DNA of 64,000 nt from NCBI GenBank assembly GCA_021234155.1, contig JAJEKV010000051.1, positions 8,574,105 through 8,638,104 of the forward strand, in the 5' to 3' direction. Every line of letters starts with the position of its first letter. Positions within the stretch are counted from its first letter, which is position 1. The notes below the pieces were generated by a model. That model was given only the letters and a program-made list of their open reading frames with translations. It did not search any database and was not told the DNA's origin. Source of the stretch: Isoetes taiwanensis. Lineage: Eukaryota > Streptophyta > Lycopodiopsida > Isoetales > Isoetaceae. Below, piece after piece: positions 57,449 to 64,000 of the stretch. A program made the position numbers and the translations under genes.

Positions 57449-58513
57449 CTATTCGATGTGTTCTTCAATGATTACTTTGCCATTTTTCCAGTAGGTTTTC
57501 TTCCCTTCTTGCCTAGTTGTTTTCATCCTTTGAATTTGTTCTTTATGCTGCAAAAATTGCATCTGTGTCAAGTCCTCATTTATCCATACTTTTTCCTTTA
57601 AATCTTTCAGTTGTGTCCTTTTCTGCATGACTCTGAATTTATCATCTCTGCTGGAAAATTTGACAACTATATTGCGAGTCTTACCATTGAATTTGCCTAC
57701 CCTGTATGCTTCAAGCGCGCCACTTTGTGCTATATTCAATTTTTGAGCAAAAAATGCATTAACTTCCTCTTTAGTGTTTTCTTCTTCTTTTTCTGGCAAG
57801 CCTGCAATGCGGATATTCAATGCCTTTTGCTGCCTCTGCTGCTGTTCTAGCATATCATCCATTCTCATATTAAATTTCTCCACAACATCCTTTAAAGATT
57901 CATCTTCTTCACTGTGCTCTTTCACAGGTGGAGTATTGTTTTTCACAGCTGCTATTTCCTGCTTTAGCTGTGTATTTTCTTGCTTCAATTCTGCCAGATT
58001 ACTGCTGATTTGCCTAAGTACATTCACTATTTCAGTATCTCGGATTGCTGCTTCTCTTTTGTTCTGTTCCAGAGTATCAAGCATTTTCAGCATAAGGCTA
58101 TTCATATTTGTGAGCAGTAGCAGAATCTGGCCGCTTTGTCCTGAATCCCCCTGATTGAAAGTATGAACAGGAAAAGGAAAATGAGAGCTTACTTGAGGTC
58201 CCGATAGCATGCTTGGGAAGTTCGGCTGCTGCAAAAACCCAGGTTGCTCCTGCAGAGTAGTGGCATGTTTCGGTTCTGCTACAGGCTCGGTGCTATCAGA
58301 TTATGATTCTGAATCCTCTGATTCTGGTTTACTTCTTATGCTTTTTGTAGGGCCCGATTTGGCAGGCCCCAAGTCTGTTCCCAGAGAGCCAGAGTGCCCA
58401 TCTCTGTTTTTTCCTTTCTTTATATTTCCTTGACCTGATTCAGAGCCCAAACATCCTGCCCCACCATCGATTTTGTCATCAGAGATGGGTGCTCCTGTCT
58501 TTTTCTTTGCCAT
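57449..58513 (-). CDS. LINE ORF1: coiled-coil RNA-binding protein
   Basis: ATG at 58,513 (MAKKKTGAPISDDK), 354 codons, with one in-frame TAA at 58,301-58,303 and the TAG terminator at 57,449-57,451. Acidic/serine-rich N-terminus. Coiled coil at about residues 130-185 (NSLMLKMLDTLEQNKREAAI, ELKQENTQLKQEI). RRM-like fold from about residue 225 (LNIRIAGLPEKEEENTKEEV, YRVGKFNGKTRNIVVKF). C-terminal domain (KVWINEDLTQMQFLQHKEQI). This is the L1/Tx1 ORF1p layout for trimeric RNA chaperones, not the zinc-knuckle gag of most seed-plant L1s. The next codon after TAG stays in frame with ORF2. Confidence 0.85.
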
Positions 58514-58735
58514 CGTTTTCAAATAATAGAAGGCAGGCCGATTTGTGAGGTCGGATTTGCCCTAGCAGATGTGGGCAGGCCGATTTGTGAGGTCGGATTT
58601 GTCCTAGAAGATGTGGCAGCCCCAGGCCCGATGAGCCAAACCTGGATGCTACAGCTCAGATCTGGACTATGCAGCCAAGAAATTTGGTAGACGAAAACAG
58701 GAACACTTGCGCTTGGGGTTTGCGGCTAGGGTTGC

Positions 58736-61436
<2,701 letters not shown>

Positions 61437-61964
61437 TCATAATATCTTGGAGTCCAACCTCTGGTGAAGTGTGCTTTCACAGGTAAAGTTACAAGAATTG
61501 TGCAAACTGGGTATTTTGTTTTGAAGCTTCTTAGATTATTTGGTGTAGGCGAAGTGGGGGTTGCAAGATTCCTTGAGTCAGTTTTAAGGCAAGACCTATT
61601 GGTGAAGGCCTAGTTCTGGGTGAAGTTATCAATGCTTTCCCCTTCCTCCTCAGTTGTGTGAATTAACCTCCACAATTTATGAAATAAATAAAAAGAACTT
61701 TTGGGCTTAAGAAAACGCGAATTCTAGCGTTTATACATTAATAAGGCTCGACATTAAACAAAGAAAATTCAACATGAAACGACCAAACAATAAACATAAA
61801 AAACACACTCTCGGGCCACTAGAGGGCAACCCTCCGTGCGCAGCACCTTGTTTTGTATGTGCAGAAACTTCATTAGTTGATTGTTCTGGTCTGCTCCATA
61901 AACCATTACGAAGGGACCAAGAAAGCGAAAAACAACTTGCCTTCTTGGTCCTAACTTGCTAGAC
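61437..61964. other. Upstream region of hAT gene copy B
   Basis: Near-identical to 17,278-17,802. A 62-residue plus-strand frame (61,774-61,962) ends just before the ATG at 61,965 and could be leader sequence; a similar-size minus-strand frame covers the same bases. Confidence 0.4.
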
Positions 61965-64000
61965 ATGTTCGAAAAAGCAAGAATGGCTAAATTTGGTAAA
62001 TCAGATGTTGAACCTAATGAGGAGTCAAGTGAGAGTGAAAATGATATAAATGATAAACCAATATTTCAGTATAAGTGGTTACAAACATGGCTATGGATGC
62101 ACTATGAAATAAAGATGCCGTCTTCTGCAAAATTTGTCAAGCTTTTGTTGTTGCAAGTAATTTTGTATTTCTTGTATAGTTATTGAATTCACGTTTTTGT
62201 ATTAATATTTTGCATATACAGGAAATAGTCCATTTGCAAATCGTGGAAGTTATAATTTTAGGACTTCTAGCTTCTATGAACATACAGCCTCGAAGACCCA
62301 TATGGCAGTGGATGAAAAAAGCACTAACGCTGCAAAAGCAAAGAAAGCTATTGTTGTGGCAGTCTAAAAAATGCAGTCTTCTGTCCATGGGGCTATAGAA
62401 AATTTATTTAGGGCTGCTTACACTGTGGCAGCGAGAATCATTCAATGACTTTGAACATGTTATTGACCTGATTGATTTAGTGGGTTGTCTAGCAATAACC
62501 AAACAATTGTATCAGAATGACCATGCTGCCATGATTTTGTTGTTTGTATTGGTGAGAGTTTGCATTCTACTTTGATAGAAAAGATGAAAAGCAGTCCATT
62601 CTTTGGAATTCAAGTTGATGAGTCAACAGATATTGCTACCCAACAACATCTTGTTCTTTGTGTTAGTTATTTGGAATATGGTAGCGAAGCAAAGCATAGT
62701 TTTTTGACCATTTTAAGGGTTCCTAAGGCTGATGCAACCACCTTATTTGATGCTTTGGTGGAGCACCTTAAACAGGCTGGCCTTGACATGAACAAGTTGA
62801 TTGGATTTGGATCCGATGGAGCATCCACAATGATAGAATATAGAACTGGTGTTGCAACTAGATTGAAGAGTTTTCATCCCTACATGACCAGTATTCATTG
62901 CATTGCTCATCGTACTAATTTGGCTCTCTAGGATGCAGCGAAGGAGTCTACTATGTCATGGATAGAAGAGATTGAAATGCTTGTCAATGCAATTGCAGCC
63001 CACTTTTCGCGCAGCAGCAAACGATTAGAGAAGTTGCAAGAGTTGCTTCAAGAATATGCATGTGCGATTTTACGATTATAAGGGATTTAAAGCAGACGAT
63101 GGTTGAGCAGGCATAATGCAATTGATAAATTGTGTAAGGACTTTTCCGCAGTTTTAGAGTATTCAAAGGTAGAATCATTAGCCATCTTTTCAAAGTTAGC
63201 TGATTTCAAAATGATTTACCTGCTGCACTTTCTAGCTGATATCCTTGGAGGGTTAACGATTTTGAGTAAGGTGTTTCACCCGATATATTGACATAACCAG
63301 CATAAGTGACCATGTGAAAACTGTAATTTTAGCAATTCAGACATACCATATTGATGTACCTGAAACAGATCTGAACGCATATCATCTTGATTCAAAGGGT
63401 TATCCTATAATCCCAGATTACGGGCCTCCTGCTGGCTGGTTGGAAGCTTTAAGGTCTTCAATTCATGGAAATGAATTTAAAAGCTTTAAAATATCCAGGG
63501 AGATAGATGGGACAGATTTGCAAAATGCTGTAGCCCAGCAAAAGGCATATGCGAAGGCCCATAATTTAGAAGTTAGATCTGAAGATACATCAATCATAAA
63601 ACATTTTAGTGTTCTCTCCCCATTGAATATACCTAAATTAACTATCAGATCCAGAAAGTTTGGGGAGGAGAGCTTAGAGGAGTTGATTAAGTTTTATGGC
63701 ATGCCGAAGAAGGTGAAAGGACTGGCAGAAATGACGACACCTTTAATCAATGGCGATGATTTGAGACGTGAGTATTCTGATTACAAACTTCATGCTTCAG
63801 CTAATTGGCAGCATAAGAATTTGGAGGAAGTGTGCTCAATAATTGCTTCAAGTCTAGCAAATGAAATGCGTTACAGAAATATCTTGACCTTACTTCAGAT
63901 TGGTTCAGTTCAATGTGCAAATAATGCACTTTGCATAGAACTAGTATAAAAAGTAGATGGCGACCATTACTAGGTGATTTCAGTTTAAGTGCATCTCTCT
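61965..64000 (+). CDS. hAT-family transposase-like gene (ZNF862/DUF4371 type), copy B, cut by window end
   Basis: Starts MFEKARMAKFGKSDVEPNEE. Exon 1 carries a zinc-finger segment (WMHYEIK, AVFCKICQAFVVA after a 1-base slip shared with copy A). The intron is 62,157-62,221 (GTAATT..ATACAG). It resumes NSPFANRGSYNFRTSSFYEH with TASKTHMAV. Core frame 62,560-62,931: GIQVDESTDIATQQHLVL (first catalytic-type D), GFGSDGASTMI (second D) and HCIAHRTNLAL (CxxH motif). A stop and slips near 62,930-63,310 precede the open C-terminal block 63,314-63,949 (TVILAIQTYHIDVPETDLNA). The final domain lies beyond the window but is visible in copy A. Domesticated ZNF862/KRBA2-like relatives exist. A mobile element is the simpler reading, but no terminal inverted repeats were found. 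Confidence 0.85.

Overview
This is nuclear DNA from a land plant, probably a repeat-rich non-seed plant such as a fern or lycophyte. The plant call rests on a recognisable plant-type FAD oxidoreductase gene with GT/AG introns, a plant-size repeat load, a LINE, a hAT-type transposase gene, inverted-repeat elements and long (GA)n tracts. The fern/lycophyte guess is inference only. No prokaryotic operon structure is present.

Layout. The dominant structure is a long direct duplication. Copy A (1 to about 19,855) reappears in the same order and orientation as copy B (46,871 to the window end at 64,000). At the left edge the offset is exactly 46,870, so one full period of a large tandem (or falsely duplicated) block may be visible. 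Each copy carries, left to right: a gene for a bacterial-type beta-class DNA amino-methyltransferase (+ strand) with a palindrome array between its exons; an 11-bp hairpin; a GC hairpin; a 1.26-kb inverted-repeat element; a (GA)n tract; a 4.6-kb LINE on the minus strand; a second (GA)n tract; about 2.5 kb without clear genes; and a hAT/ZNF862-like transposase gene (+). Copy A holds an extra 2.5 kb (about 14,752-17,273). The middle (19.9-46.9 kb) is single-copy here. It holds small tandem repeats, an unassigned two-exon reading frame (21.5-22.0 kb), a FAD-dependent oxidoreductase gene (24.1-30.2 kb, +), a largely featureless 30.4-41.4 kb, a decayed DUF7869-type gene (41.5-44.8 kb, -), another palindrome array (45.1-45.4 kb) and the 5' part of the methyltransferase gene.

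Sequence quality matters for every reading frame. Where the two copies differ, the differences fall mostly on CTG/CAG, which appear as CG, CCG or TCG. Both copies are damaged, in different patches. Plant CHG cytosine methylation causing long-read base-calling errors explains this well, so many frameshifts may be artefacts. The five stops in the LINE are different: they are present in both copies and lie outside CTG/CAG, so they look real.

The most interesting arrangement is the divergent pair DUF7869-domain gene (-) / palindrome array / DNA methyltransferase gene (+) around 41.5-49.1 kb. It may be one mobile element that carries its own DNA amino-methyltransferase. The palindrome cores resemble heat-shock elements (TTCnnGAA). 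The LINE is bracketed by (TC)n microsatellite at both ends, as expected of a microsatellite-targeting LINE.
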